NCBI RefSeq assembly: GCF_947495275.1
Contig: NZ_CANLYL010000001.1
Location: 620,001-684,000 of the forward strand
DNA: 64,000 nucleotides
From: an uncultured Roseobacter sp.
GTDB taxonomy: Bacteria; Pseudomonadota; Alphaproteobacteria; Rhodobacterales; Rhodobacteraceae
Reading direction: 5' to 3'
Each line of letters begins with the position of its first letter. Position 1 is the first letter of the stretch. The position numbers were made by a program, and so were the translations under genes. Positions 32,838 through 43,939 of the stretch are shown piece after piece. The notes under the pieces are model-generated. The model made no database searches. It was not told where the DNA came from and was given only the letters and a program-made list of their open reading frames with translations.

Positions 32838-33454
32838 GCACCAGTGACATGAAACACGTGGGCTTCACGCAAATGAAAGATGGCACCGCCGAGGATTACG
32901 CCTTTCTGACCGAACACGAGGTCGCCTACACGCGGGGCACCGCCGGGCGGTTGCTCAAAGCATTGGTCGATCTCGATGAAAGCCTGTCAGGCTATCAGGT
33001 CACCCGTCTGGGCCACTCGCTGCAATCGGCGACACGGGCGTGGCGGGATGGTGCGGATATCGACTGGATGGTCTCTGCGTTGCTGCATGATATCGGCGAC
33101 ATCTACGCGCCTCATAACCACGACGAATATGCCGCCACCATTCTGCGCCCCTTCGTGCGCGAACAATGCGCTTGGGTGGTCGAGAAACATGGCGATTTCC
33201 AGATGGTCTATTATGGCCACCACGTCGGGGCTGATCCGCACAAACGCGACAGATATGCAGGCCACCCGTATTTCGAGGATTGCGCCACGTTCTGCGAACG
33301 CTGGGATCAGGCGAGCTTTGATCCCGATTACGACACGCTGCCGCTGGCGCATTTCGCCCCCATGGTCGAGGAGGTCTTTGCCCGCACACCCTATGACGCG
33401 CAGGTTATCTGCAGTGGGCAGCGCGAGCCTCTGGTCGCAACCCCACGCAGTTGA
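32834..33454 (+). CDS. HD-domain oxygenase/phosphohydrolase (PhnZ/TmpB/MIOX-like)
   Basis: The 206-aa protein has an HD-fold metal site: H61 (GHSLQSATRA), H85-D86 (ALLHDIGD), H94 or H96 (PHNHDEYA), H119 (VEKHGDFQ) and an Asp near 159-163 (WDQASFDPDY). The spacing and the HSLQ motif resemble mixed-valent diiron oxygenases such as PhnZ and TmpB more than phosphohydrolases. Tyr54 lies at the position where PhnZ has its substrate-sensing Glu (7 residues before the first His). It is coupled by ATGA to the dioxygenase. A role in a two-step C-P or related bond cleavage is inference. Confidence 0.8.
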   Translation: MSTSDMKHVGFTQMKDGTAEDYAFLTEHEVAYTRGTAGRLLKALVDLDESLSGYQVTRLGHSLQSATRAWRDGADIDWMVSALLHDIGDIYAPHNHDEYAATILRPFVREQCAWVVEKHGDFQMVYYGHHVGADPHKRDRYAGHPYFEDCATFCERWDQASFDPDYDTLPLAHFAPMVEEVFARTPYDAQVICSGQREPLVATPRS

Positions 33455-33460
33455 TCACAG

Positions 33461-33483
33461 GCCGGGAGCAAATTATCCCCGGC
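33461..33483 (+). terminator. Possible terminator after the HD-oxygenase gene
   Basis: GCCGGG (33461-33466) and CCCGGC (33478-33483) form a 6-bp stem with an 11-nt loop. A weak T-containing tract (CCTTCCCCTTTTCC) follows. It lies just after the stop codon and before valS. Confidence 0.35.
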
Positions 33484-33549
33484 TGCCACCTTCCCCTTTT
33501 CCGCAAGCTCGGTTAGACCCGCGCGGGCAGAGTGACGAAGGACGTGATC

Positions 33550-36714
<3,165 letters not shown>

Positions 36715-36723
36715 ACTGCCGCC

Positions 36724-37053
36724 ATGCGCAGTTTTCGCTCCCTCATCGAACAGCAGATCGCCAAGGCGCGAGCCTCAGGCGCGCTGAGCGGGTTGAAGGG
36801 TGAAGGCCGCCCCCTGCCCGACCGCCCGGTGGAAACAAGTGACGAGGCGGCGATGTCAACCGGTATGCGGATCATGGCCGAGGCCGGTGTGGTCCCCGAA
36901 GAATTCGCGCTGAAAAAGGCGCTGGAGGCGGCCCGCAAATCCTACAGCACCTGTAAGACAGAGGCCGAACGCAAATCCGCCATGGCCCATCTCGCCGACC
37001 TGGAACTGCGCTATGAGATCGCCCGCGAGGCCCGGCGCAAATTCATGTCCTGA
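36724..37053 (+). CDS. DUF1992 (DnaJC28-like conserved region) protein
   Basis: The 109-aa protein starts MRSFRSLIEQQIAKARASGA. It has the DUF1992 pattern: an N-terminal helix, the loop LKGEGRPLPDRPVE, then a helical bundle (VPEEFALKKALEAARKS, RYEIAREARRKFM). This domain is found alone in bacteria and fused in eukaryotic DNAJC28; its function is not known. It follows valS by 9 nt and is probably cotranscribed. Its end is 10 nt from the convergent crotonase. Confidence 0.82.
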   Translation: MRSFRSLIEQQIAKARASGALSGLKGEGRPLPDRPVETSDEAAMSTGMRIMAEAGVVPEEFALKKALEAARKSYSTCKTEAERKSAMAHLADLELRYEIAREARRKFMS

Positions 37054-37063
37054 GCGCTGTAAC

Positions 37064-37852
37064 TCAGTCGAAAACCGGCGCGCGTTTGGCAAATTGCGCG
37101 GCGATCACTTCCATCTGTTCCGGCTTGCCCAACAGCGCGCCCTGAAGGCGCGATTCAGCCAGCAGAACCGCCTCAGTATTTTCGTTTTCTGCAATATCTA
37201 TCAGTGACTTGGCGGCACGAATTGCCTTGGGGCTTTTGCCCGCAATCTCTTCGGCCAGCGCTGTCGCGGCCGCCAGCGGATCCTCTGCAATCTCGGTCAC
37301 AAGACCCCATTGCGCAGCCTGTTCGGCGCTGATCGGCGTGGCGGTATAGGTCAGACGGCGCAGCACGTCCGAACGCACCAGACGCGGCAGCAGAACCATG
37401 CCCCCCATGTCCGGAAGAATGCCCCACTTCATCTCCATCACCGCCAGTTTCGTGTCCGGTGCCGCAATCCGGATGTCTGCGCCCAAGGCGATTTGAAGTC
37501 CGGCCCCGAAGGCAACACCGTGCAGGGCGGCAATGACCGGGATGTCCAGACGGTGCCAGACCATCGCGGCCTCCTGCCATTGGTTGGTGGTGCCCGCGCC
37601 ATGGGTGCGGCGCATGATTTCGGCCGCGATATCCTTGCTCAGCATATCGCCGAGGCTGCTGATGTCGATACCTGCGCAAAACGCCCCGCCCGCACCTGAC
37701 AAAACCACCGCGCGCGCGTCCGATGCAGCCACTTGCTGACCGGCGTCAATCAGGGCGGTGAACATGTCCTGATCCACAGCATTGCGCTTTTCGGGGCGGT
37801 TGAGCTGAACATGAGCGACGTGGTCGATCTGGCTAACGGTAACGCGGGGCAT
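37064..37852 (-). CDS. Crotonase-family enoyl-CoA hydratase/isomerase
   Basis: The 262-aa crotonase has the oxyanion-hole segments GGAFCAGIDISSLG and HGVAFGAGLQIALGADIRI. The first hydratase glutamate (E144 of rat enoyl-CoA hydratase) is Gln here, in GLQIA. The second is kept in MEMKWGILPDMGG, together with an Asp matching that of dienoyl-CoA isomerases. It may therefore be an isomerase or act on another CoA ester rather than be a classical hydratase. It is monocistronic on the minus strand. Confidence 0.88.
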   Translation of the reverse strand: MPRVTVSQIDHVAHVQLNRPEKRNAVDQDMFTALIDAGQQVAASDARAVVLSGAGGAFCAGIDISSLGDMLSKDIAAEIMRRTHGAGTTNQWQEAAMVWHRLDIPVIAALHGVAFGAGLQIALGADIRIAAPDTKLAVMEMKWGILPDMGGMVLLPRLVRSDVLRRLTYTATPISAEQAAQWGLVTEIAEDPLAAATALAEEIAGKSPKAIRAAKSLIDIAENENTEAVLLAESRLQGALLGKPEQMEVIAAQFAKRAPVFD

Positions 37853-37964
37853 CTGTGTCTCCTCTGTCTCAGATCATCAGACCGCAACGGCATCTTTTTG
37901 ACCAGAAAAACGTTAGGGCAATCGGGGCCTTGCTCAAACCCGCCAAGCCGTTTTAAGAGACGCC

Positions 37965-39068
37965 ATGACCAGCTTTCGATTGACACCACTCGCCCAGTCC
38001 CTGCCCGCAACCGTCCCCTTTGTTGGCCCGGAGACACAGGAACGCGCCCGCGCCCGGATCTTCGACGCCCGCCTTGGCGCAAATGAAAACGTATTTGGCC
38101 CGTCGCCCGCTGCGACCCGTGCCATGGCAGAAACCCCGCAGTGGATGTACGGCGACCCCGAGAGCTTTGAACTGCGCGAAGCGCTCGCGGCCCATTACGG
38201 CATCACCCCGGAAACGATCATGCCGGGTGAAGGCATCGACGGGCTTCTGGGCTATCTGGTGCGCCTGATGGTTGGTCCCGGCGATGCTGTCGTCACCTCG
38301 GACGGCGCTTACCCTACATTCAACTATCATGTGGCGGGGCATGGGGGCGTCCTACACAAGGTCCCCTACAAACAGGATTTCGAGGACCTTACCGCGCTGT
38401 TTGCCAAAGCCGCCGAGGTGGATGCGAAACTTGTCTATCTGGCCAATCCCGACAATCCCATGGGAACGGCGCACTCGGGACGGGACATCGTGTCCGCCAT
38501 GTCCTCGCTTCCGGAAGGGACGCTCCTGATACTTGACGAAGCCTACATCGAATTTGCGCCCCAAGGTACGCCGCTGCCGCTGCCGATGGATGATCCTCGC
38601 GTGATCAGAATGCGCACGTTTTCCAAAGCATATGGACTTGCGGGCGCGCGCGTCGGCTATGCGATCGGGGCCCCGGAGCTGATTTGTGCATTCAACAAGG
38701 TGCGAAACCACTTTGGCATGAACCGCGCCGCACAGGCCGGCGCATTGGCCGCCCTGGAAGATCAGACATGGCTACGGTCGGTTCAGGCGCGTGTTGTCGC
38801 CTCTCGCAATCGCATCTGGGACATCGCGCGGAACAATGGGTTGAGCCCGCTTAAGTCCGCCGCCAATTTCGTAACCATCGACTGTCGACGGGACCCGGCG
38901 TTCGCCCAGACGGTCCTGCGAGAGATGGTAGCCCGCGGTGTCTTCATCCGCATGCCTTTCGTGGCGCCTCAGAACCGGTGCATTCGCGTCAGTTGCGGCA
39001 CACCTGCCGATCTCGATATTCTGGCCGAAGTTCTGCCTGTCGCCCTGAGGGCCGCAGAAAAGTGCTGA
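37965..39068 (+). CDS. PLP aminotransferase, class I/II (histidinol-phosphate aminotransferase-like)
   Basis: The 367-aa fold-type I enzyme has the N-terminal LGANENVFGPSPAA, the cofactor segments YLANPDNPMGT and LILDEAYIEFAP, and the PLP lysine in RTFSKAYGLAGARVGYAIG. This order and length fit the HisC/CobD-like branch. Roseobacters often hold several HisC paralogs, and whether this copy acts in histidine, phenylalanine or another pathway cannot be told. It is divergent from the crotonase gene. Confidence 0.88.
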   Translation: MTSFRLTPLAQSLPATVPFVGPETQERARARIFDARLGANENVFGPSPAATRAMAETPQWMYGDPESFELREALAAHYGITPETIMPGEGIDGLLGYLVRLMVGPGDAVVTSDGAYPTFNYHVAGHGGVLHKVPYKQDFEDLTALFAKAAEVDAKLVYLANPDNPMGTAHSGRDIVSAMSSLPEGTLLILDEAYIEFAPQGTPLPLPMDDPRVIRMRTFSKAYGLAGARVGYAIGAPELICAFNKVRNHFGMNRAAQAGALAALEDQTWLRSVQARVVASRNRIWDIARNNGLSPLKSAANFVTIDCRRDPAFAQTVLREMVARGVFIRMPFVAPQNRCIRVSCGTPADLDILAEVLPVALRAAEKC

Positions 39069-39122
39069 CGGCTGATTTGGGTTGGATATAATTGGCGCAC
39101 CTGCCCTGAGACGGGATGCGCT

Positions 39123-39338
39123 ATGGAAAACCACAGACTGGGCCGCGCGCCCAATTACACAAGTGCCTGTATCGTGATGTTCGGTGTGAACCTGTCGTGG
39201 ATACTGCTGTTTCTGTTTGCGATCTGGGGCCTGATCGCAGCGGTTTTCCTATGCCTCACGGTCAATTACTGGCTGAACTGGCTTGATTTCCGGCGCCGCG
39301 CATCAGAGCGGCGATATCGGGCAAAACCAAATCTCTAG
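39123..39338 (+). CDS. Small membrane protein of unknown function
   Basis: The 71-aa protein has two close hydrophobic segments (CIVMFGVNLSWILLFLFAIW and LIAAVFLCLTVNYWLNWL) and a strongly basic tail (RRRASERRYRAKPN). It follows the aminotransferase by 54 nt. Its last 4 nt overlap the end of the convergent class V aminotransferase. No family is recognised. Confidence 0.65.
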   Translation: MENHRLGRAPNYTSACIVMFGVNLSWILLFLFAIWGLIAAVFLCLTVNYWLNWLDFRRRASERRYRAKPNL

Positions 39339-40543
39339 CCGCTGGCAATCACCTGGGCCGCTGCCGCCAGAGCACCTGGGCCATGTGCGATGTTCAGAGC
39401 CTTGAACCCCGCCTCCATTCCGCCCAGCAACCCCATGATCATGTGGCCATTCACATGACCCATATGACCCAACCGAAAAAACCCATGCCACTCAGGATCA
39501 TCGGGGGCGGTCATGCCCAATCCGATGCCGAGGGTCAGCCCCAGGTTCTGAGCGGTCCAGTCCCGTAGCGCAGTGGCCTGAGGCGCTTCCAGATGCAGCG
39601 CTGTGACCGCATGGCTACGCTGTGCCGGATCGTCGATGTTCATGCGCAGCGTGCCCTGCGCGGCCCAGGCACCACAGGCCGCCCAGATCGCCCGCGCCAG
39701 CACCGCGTGACGCGCCCAGACAGCCTCCATGCCCTCCGCGTGGATCATATCCAGTGCCGCCCGCAACCCGTAGACATGATGGGTGGGCGCTGTGCCGTCC
39801 CAGTACTGATAGAACTCCTGCGGATTCGCACGCGGCGTCCAGTTCCAGTATTCGCTGACCCGGGGCATTGCCGCACGCACCTCGGCGGCTTTGTCATTGA
39901 AAAAGACAAACCCCATGCCCGGGGGCACCATCAGCCCTTTCTGGCAGGCAGAGACCATGACATCGACGCCCCAGGCATCCATCTCGAATGCGTCGCACCC
40001 CAGCGACGCAATGCAATCGGCCATCAGAAGCGCGGGATGGCCAACCGCGTCCATGGTTGCGCGCAGGGCGGCAATATCGTTGCGCACGGAACTTGATGTA
40101 TCCACATGCACGCCCAGCACGGCCTTGATCCTGTGGTCCTTGTCCGCTGCCAGCGCCTCAGCGATGCGGCTCATGTCCATTGGCGCGGATTTACCGAAAT
40201 CAATGACCTCTGCTTGGGCCCCCAACCCTTCGGCAATTCCCGCCCAGCCCTTGCCGAAATGCCCCGTAGAAGGCACCAGAACCCGCTCGCCCGGTGCTAC
40301 GACATTGGCCAAGGCGGCCTCCCAGACACCGTGACCATTGGCAATGTAGATGGCCACCTGCCCATCCGTGCGCGCCACGCGTTTGAGGTCCGCAACAATC
40401 CCCGGCATCATCTGCGGCAGCTCGCCTGCGTAGATATTTGGCGCGGGCCTGTGCATGGCATTCAGCACCGCCTCCGGCATGACAGACGGTCCCGGAATGG
40501 CCAGATACCCCGTGCCGGAGGGCGTGATGGATTTTTGGGGCAT
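39335..40543 (-). CDS. Class V aminotransferase (serine/alanine-glyoxylate type)
   Basis: The 402-aa PLP enzyme starts MPQKSITPSGTGYLAIPGPS. It has the N-terminal AIPGPSVMPEAVLNAM, the glycine-rich IANGHGVWEAAL, GVHVDTSSSVRNDIAAL and the lysine segment VSACQKGLMVPPGMG. It belongs to the alanine/serine-glyoxylate aminotransferase group (SgaA, PucG relatives). It probably transfers amino groups to glyoxylate, linking photorespiratory, purine or glycine metabolism; the amino donor is uncertain. The ATG at 40543 has AAAGGA upstream at slightly long spacing. Confidence 0.85.
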   Translation of the reverse strand: MPQKSITPSGTGYLAIPGPSVMPEAVLNAMHRPAPNIYAGELPQMMPGIVADLKRVARTDGQVAIYIANGHGVWEAALANVVAPGERVLVPSTGHFGKGWAGIAEGLGAQAEVIDFGKSAPMDMSRIAEALAADKDHRIKAVLGVHVDTSSSVRNDIAALRATMDAVGHPALLMADCIASLGCDAFEMDAWGVDVMVSACQKGLMVPPGMGFVFFNDKAAEVRAAMPRVSEYWNWTPRANPQEFYQYWDGTAPTHHVYGLRAALDMIHAEGMEAVWARHAVLARAIWAACGAWAAQGTLRMNIDDPAQRSHAVTALHLEAPQATALRDWTAQNLGLTLGIGLGMTAPDDPEWHGFFRLGHMGHVNGHMIMGLLGGMEAGFKALNIAHGPGALAAAAQVIASG

Positions 40544-40640
40544 AAGGGCTGTCCTTTTGATCTGGCGCCACACTAGCCCAAGTTATGGCGACGTCAATTG
40601 CACCTTTTCGTGCCTGTCAAATCGGAAAAACCGGAACCGT

Positions 40641-41315
40641 TCAGCGGCGGTAACTCTCGGCCAACCGATGCGGCGATGCACCGCCGAAATACCGCAGCAA
40701 AGTCCAGATATTGCGCGCACCGCGCCGCAACCAGCCCTGACGATGATAGCGCGCCGCGCTGGTAAGCGCGATGGCATCAAGCGCACGCAAACGCCCCCTG
40801 AGCGCGCGCGCGATTGCCACGTCTTCCATCAAAGGTTGATCCGGGTATCCGCCAACGTCAGAATAAAGGGCACGCGGGATCAGCAGCCCCTGATCCCCAT
40901 AGGGCAGCCCCGACCGGCTGCGCAAATTGGCCCAGCCGGCGACGATCCGTCCAGCAGTGCCGCCTTGGGCAAACCGCAGTTTGAACCAGCCTGCTTCATG
41001 CGTCTCCAGATGCTTGACGACAGCCGCCACCCAACCCTCCTGCAACACCGTATCGGCATGCAGCACCAGCAGCCACATACCCTGCGCCTGCGCACAACCG
41101 CGTGCGAGTTGCCCGCCGCGTGACGCAGGGCATTCGACGGTCTCCGCCCCCCAGGCGCGCGCAATGGCAAGGGTAGCGTCATCCGAGCCCCCATCGGTAA
41201 CGATCAGCTCGCGGATCAGACCGGCTTCCAGCCCCGGCATCAGCGCCGTCAGGCAAGCCCCCAACTGATGCTCGGCGTTGAGAGTTGGCACAATCACTGA
41301 AATCGGTGCACGCAT
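40641..41315 (-). CDS. Family 2 glycosyltransferase (TIGR04283-like)
   Basis: The 224-aa GT-A enzyme shows ISVIVPTLNAEHQLGACL, the nucleotide-sugar motif ELIVTDGGSDDATLAIA, the metal-site-like VLHADTVLQEG and YGDQGLLIPRALYSDVGGYP with PLMEDVAIARALR. This set fits the TIGR04283 group, some members of which are named in arsenosugar synthesis. The usual TIGR04282 partner is not seen here. It is divergent from ygfZ. Confidence 0.85.
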   Translation of the reverse strand: MRAPISVIVPTLNAEHQLGACLTALMPGLEAGLIRELIVTDGGSDDATLAIARAWGAETVECPASRGGQLARGCAQAQGMWLLVLHADTVLQEGWVAAVVKHLETHEAGWFKLRFAQGGTAGRIVAGWANLRSRSGLPYGDQGLLIPRALYSDVGGYPDQPLMEDVAIARALRGRLRALDAIALTSAARYHRQGWLRRGARNIWTLLRYFGGASPHRLAESYRR

Positions 41316-41383
41316 AGGTTATGCCCCTTCTTCTTCGCGGCGAAACTTCTATATGTCATGCAAGGCCAGAAGAGGAACCCCCC

Positions 41384-42124
41384 ATGAGCACATACCGCAT
41401 TTTGCATCTGACCGGGGCTGATGTCCGGGATTTCCTGCAGGGCCTGATCACCAATGACATCGCAGGCCCCGACACCGGCCTGATCTATGCCGCCCTGTTG
41501 ACGCCGCAGGGCAAATACATCGCGGATTTCTTCCTCTCAAAAGCACCACAGGGTTACCTGCTCGACGTGCATGAGAGCCTCGCGGATCTGCTGGTGCAAC
41601 GGCTGAGCATGTACAAGCTGCGCGCCGACGTCACCATCACGCCGACCGAAAAACATCTGCACCGGGGGCTGGGCCCCGTTCCCGCCGATGGCTACGCCGA
41701 CCCGCGTCATGACGCTCTGGGCTGGCGAGCGTATCGCGACGTGGCAGCCCCGGAAGACACCATTGACTGGACAGCCCTCAGAGTCGCGCATCTGATCCCG
41801 CAGACAGGCATTGAACTGACCCCGGACACTTTCATCCTGGAGGCCGGTTTCGAACGGCTCTCCGGCGTCGATTTTCGCAAGGGCTGCTATGTCGGGCAGG
41901 AGGTCACCGCCCGGATGAAGCACAAAACCGAACTGCGCAAAGGGTTGGCGAGGGTGGCGCTCAGTGGTCCGGCGGAAACCGGCACCGACATCACCGCGAA
42001 TGGCAAAGTCGCAGGCCAACTCCTTAGCCGCACCCAGGATGCCGGTATTGCCTATCTGCGGTTTGACCGTGCCCGGGGCGACATGCGGGCAGGTGACGCC
42101 ATGGTTACTTTACTGGACAGCTGA
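41384..42124 (+). CDS. ygfZ: YgfZ/GcvT-domain folate-binding protein
   Basis: The 246-aa protein has the YgfZ signature K-G-C-Y-x-G-Q-E in DFRKGCYVGQEVTARMKHK and the N-terminal LTGADVRDFLQGLITNDI. YgfZ proteins bind tetrahydrofolate and help assemble or repair certain iron-sulfur enzymes such as MiaB. The ATG at 41384 follows AGAGGA. The gene is convergent with efp, 12 nt apart. Confidence 0.9.
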   Translation: MSTYRILHLTGADVRDFLQGLITNDIAGPDTGLIYAALLTPQGKYIADFFLSKAPQGYLLDVHESLADLLVQRLSMYKLRADVTITPTEKHLHRGLGPVPADGYADPRHDALGWRAYRDVAAPEDTIDWTALRVAHLIPQTGIELTPDTFILEAGFERLSGVDFRKGCYVGQEVTARMKHKTELRKGLARVALSGPAETGTDITANGKVAGQLLSRTQDAGIAYLRFDRARGDMRAGDAMVTLLDS

Positions 42125-42136
42125 TCGCAGCCTGCC

Positions 42137-42700
42137 TCAGGCGCGTTCGGAATATTCCATCGTTTCGGTATTCACGATGATATCCTCATCCTGCCCGACG
42201 AAGGGCGGGACCATCACCTTGACGCCATTGTCCAGAACCGCCGGTTTGAATGAATTCGCCGCCGTCTGACCTTTGACCACCGGTTCGGTCTCCACGATCT
42301 TGCAGGTCACCTTTTGGGGCAGCGTCGCGTTCAGCGCTTCATCCTCGTAGAACTCTACGACGATGGTCATGCCGTCTTGCAAAAACGGACGCCGTTCGCC
42401 CAGCAGTTCGGCAGGCAACTGAACCTGTTCGTAGGTTTCCGTGTCCATCACAACCAACATGCCGGCATCCTCATAGAGGAATTGCTGATCTTTCTGCTCC
42501 AGACGAACCCGTTCTACCTTGTCGGCACTGCGGAACCGCTCGTTGAGTTTTGAGCCGTTGCGCAGATTGCGCATCTCCACCTGGGCAAAAGCCCCGCCCT
42601 TGCCGGGCTTGACATGATCGACTTTGACCGCAGCCCACAGACCACCATTATGCTCCAGAACATTTCCGGGGCGGATCTCGTTTCCGTTGATTTTAGGCAT
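42137..42700 (-). CDS. efp: Translation elongation factor P
   Basis: The 187-aa protein has the EF-P layout. The KOW-like N-domain has the modification loop PGKGGAFAQ, with Lys at the tip. This is followed by OB domains ([18 protein letters not shown] and [20 protein letters not shown]). EF-P relieves ribosome stalling at polyproline. The ATG at 42700 is the family start; the SD is weak, and in-frame upstream codons have no family character. Confidence 0.95.
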   Translation of the reverse strand: MPKINGNEIRPGNVLEHNGGLWAAVKVDHVKPGKGGAFAQVEMRNLRNGSKLNERFRSADKVERVRLEQKDQQFLYEDAGMLVVMDTETYEQVQLPAELLGERRPFLQDGMTIVVEFYEDEALNATLPQKVTCKIVETEPVVKGQTAANSFKPAVLDNGVKVMVPPFVGQDEDIIVNTETMEYSERA

Positions 42701-42722
42701 ATGACCAAACCATGACAAAAGG

Positions 42723-42750
42723 TTGATGAATTGTTGACGCACCCTATATC
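42723..42750 (+). promoter_or_regulatory. Possible sigma70-type promoter for the gene at 42921
   Basis: TTGATG (42723-42728) and TATATC (42745-42750) are separated by 16 nt in the 220-nt divergent region between efp and the 106-aa gene. This is a weak match and the transcription start is unknown. Confidence 0.3.
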
Positions 42751-42920
42751 TGGCGGGATGGGTGGTGACAAGACAACGAAATCTCGTGCTGCAATTGCGA
42801 AAAGCCATGCGCCGGGCGCATGCGAGCTATGCAGTTTCGGGGTATCCGAATCAACTAAACTCCTCCATAAGGAACGTCACGCCGAAAAGACAAGAGCAAG
42901 AATAATGGAAAGGACGACGA

Positions 42921-43241
42921 ATGAAGGATTTCGTTGACGGCACAGCCTTTAATAACGAGCAAGGCAACCGTGCACGTAAACTTTTCGCAGCCGTTGTACT
43001 GGCTGCGTTGGACGACGCCATCGCGGACGACAAGAAATATGGCAATGGTCCTGAGCAAATCGCACGCTGGGCGCGTTCGCGCGATGGCCGCGAAGTGCTG
43101 AGCTGCGCCGGTATTGACCCCAACGAACGGGTTGTGTCCGGACTGATGGAATTTGTGGGCAAAGGGGTACGGACTTCTGTGGCACTGTCACGTGAAGAAT
43201 CCGAGCGTCGCAACGCCGCCCAACAGGCCGAAGCCGCCTAG
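42921..43241 (+). CDS. Small conserved Rhodobacterales protein (resembles DUF6280)
   Basis: The 106-aa soluble protein begins MKDFVDGTAFNNEQGNRARK, with a helical core LFAAVVLAALDDAIADDKKY, GNGPEQIARWARSRDGREVL and an Ala/Glu-rich tail. From memory it matches a very conserved small family of Rhodobacteraceae (DUF6280) of unknown function; I cannot check this here. AAAGGACGACGA precedes the ATG. It is followed by a strong terminator. Confidence 0.75.
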   Translation: MKDFVDGTAFNNEQGNRARKLFAAVVLAALDDAIADDKKYGNGPEQIARWARSRDGREVLSCAGIDPNERVVSGLMEFVGKGVRTSVALSREESERRNAAQQAEAA

Positions 43242-43260
43242 TAACAAGCTGATTTCAAAA

Positions 43261-43300
43261 ACAAAAGCGCGCCCCACCCCGGGCGTGCTTTTGTGTTTTC
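43261..43300. terminator. Bidirectional Rho-independent terminator
   Basis: ACAAAAGCGCGCCC (43261-43274) and GGGCGTGCTTTTGT (43281-43294) form a 14-bp stem (one wobble) with a 6-nt loop. T-rich sequence follows on the plus strand and A-rich sequence precedes it, so it serves both the 106-aa gene and the convergent membrane hydrolase gene, whose stop codon starts 5 nt away. Confidence 0.85.
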
Positions 43301-43877
43301 AGCTGTCTGTGAAGTAAAACAGCCATTGCCGGACGATCCATAATTCGGCCACCAGCAGGCACCCTACCAAGACCATAACCCCGATCCCAATTCGCTGCTG
43401 CCACAGCAGCACGGCTGCTACCGTCGCCAGAAACGCTTCGATGGGCGCCACCCAGAACGCGCCATGGTCGCGATCCCAATAGCTGACCGGACTGTCAAAA
43501 ACCCACCCCGTAAGAGGCCAGAAATGCGCCCGCCCGTCGTCATGGTGCAGCGGTAAATCGAGGCAAAGATGCAGCAGCGCCGCCCCGGTAAGCGCGATTG
43601 CCCATGCCGACCTGCGCCAGATAGCGACCCCCAGAAGCCCGCCCCAAAGGATCATCGAATTGTCGATGGCAAAAATTGCCTGCCAGGATGTGGAAAAATA
43701 GAGATCATTGAAGACAATCGGCGGAGCAATGCCGAAAAGATATATCGCCCCACCCGCCAAAAGATACAGCGACAGATCCGGCAACAGGGCACCAATCAGG
43801 GCCGCCCAGACCACGGCGGCGCTGCCTTTGCGCCCCATGACCGCAGCGCCGATCAGCAAATGTGCAGGCGTGTTCAT
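43299..43877 (-). CDS. Membrane protein of the YdjM/DUF457 metal-dependent hydrolase-like family
   Basis: The 192-aa protein starts MNTPAHLLIGAAVMGRKG and has four to five TM helices. Conserved polar motifs sit at helix ends: NTPAHL, LIGALLPDLSLYL and LHLCLDLPLHHDDGRAHFWP. These His/Asp motifs define the DUF457/YdjM family, suggested to be membrane metal-dependent hydrolases. It is divergent from cobQ with a 62-nt gap. Confidence 0.8.
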   Translation of the reverse strand: MNTPAHLLIGAAVMGRKGSAAVVWAALIGALLPDLSLYLLAGGAIYLFGIAPPIVFNDLYFSTSWQAIFAIDNSMILWGGLLGVAIWRRSAWAIALTGAALLHLCLDLPLHHDDGRAHFWPLTGWVFDSPVSYWDRDHGAFWVAPIEAFLATVAAVLLWQQRIGIGVMVLVGCLLVAELWIVRQWLFYFTDS

Positions 43878-43939
43878 GATTGCTCCTTTTCCTTCGGGCG
43901 ATCATGCGGCAGGTTGCGGAAAACAGGAAGGGTTGAGGC

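Noticed and set aside
31959-33454. Naming the pair phnY-phnZ or tmpA-tmpB
   Set aside because: Tyr54 in place of the PhnZ Glu and lack of phosphonate transport genes leave the substrate open.
42731-42937. 68-aa frame upstream of the 106-aa gene
   Set aside because: No SD, and it overlaps the likely promoter and the next gene's start in another frame.
43878-43939. Cobalamin riboswitch before cobQ
   Set aside because: The intergenic region is only 62 nt and shows no B12-box-like sequence.
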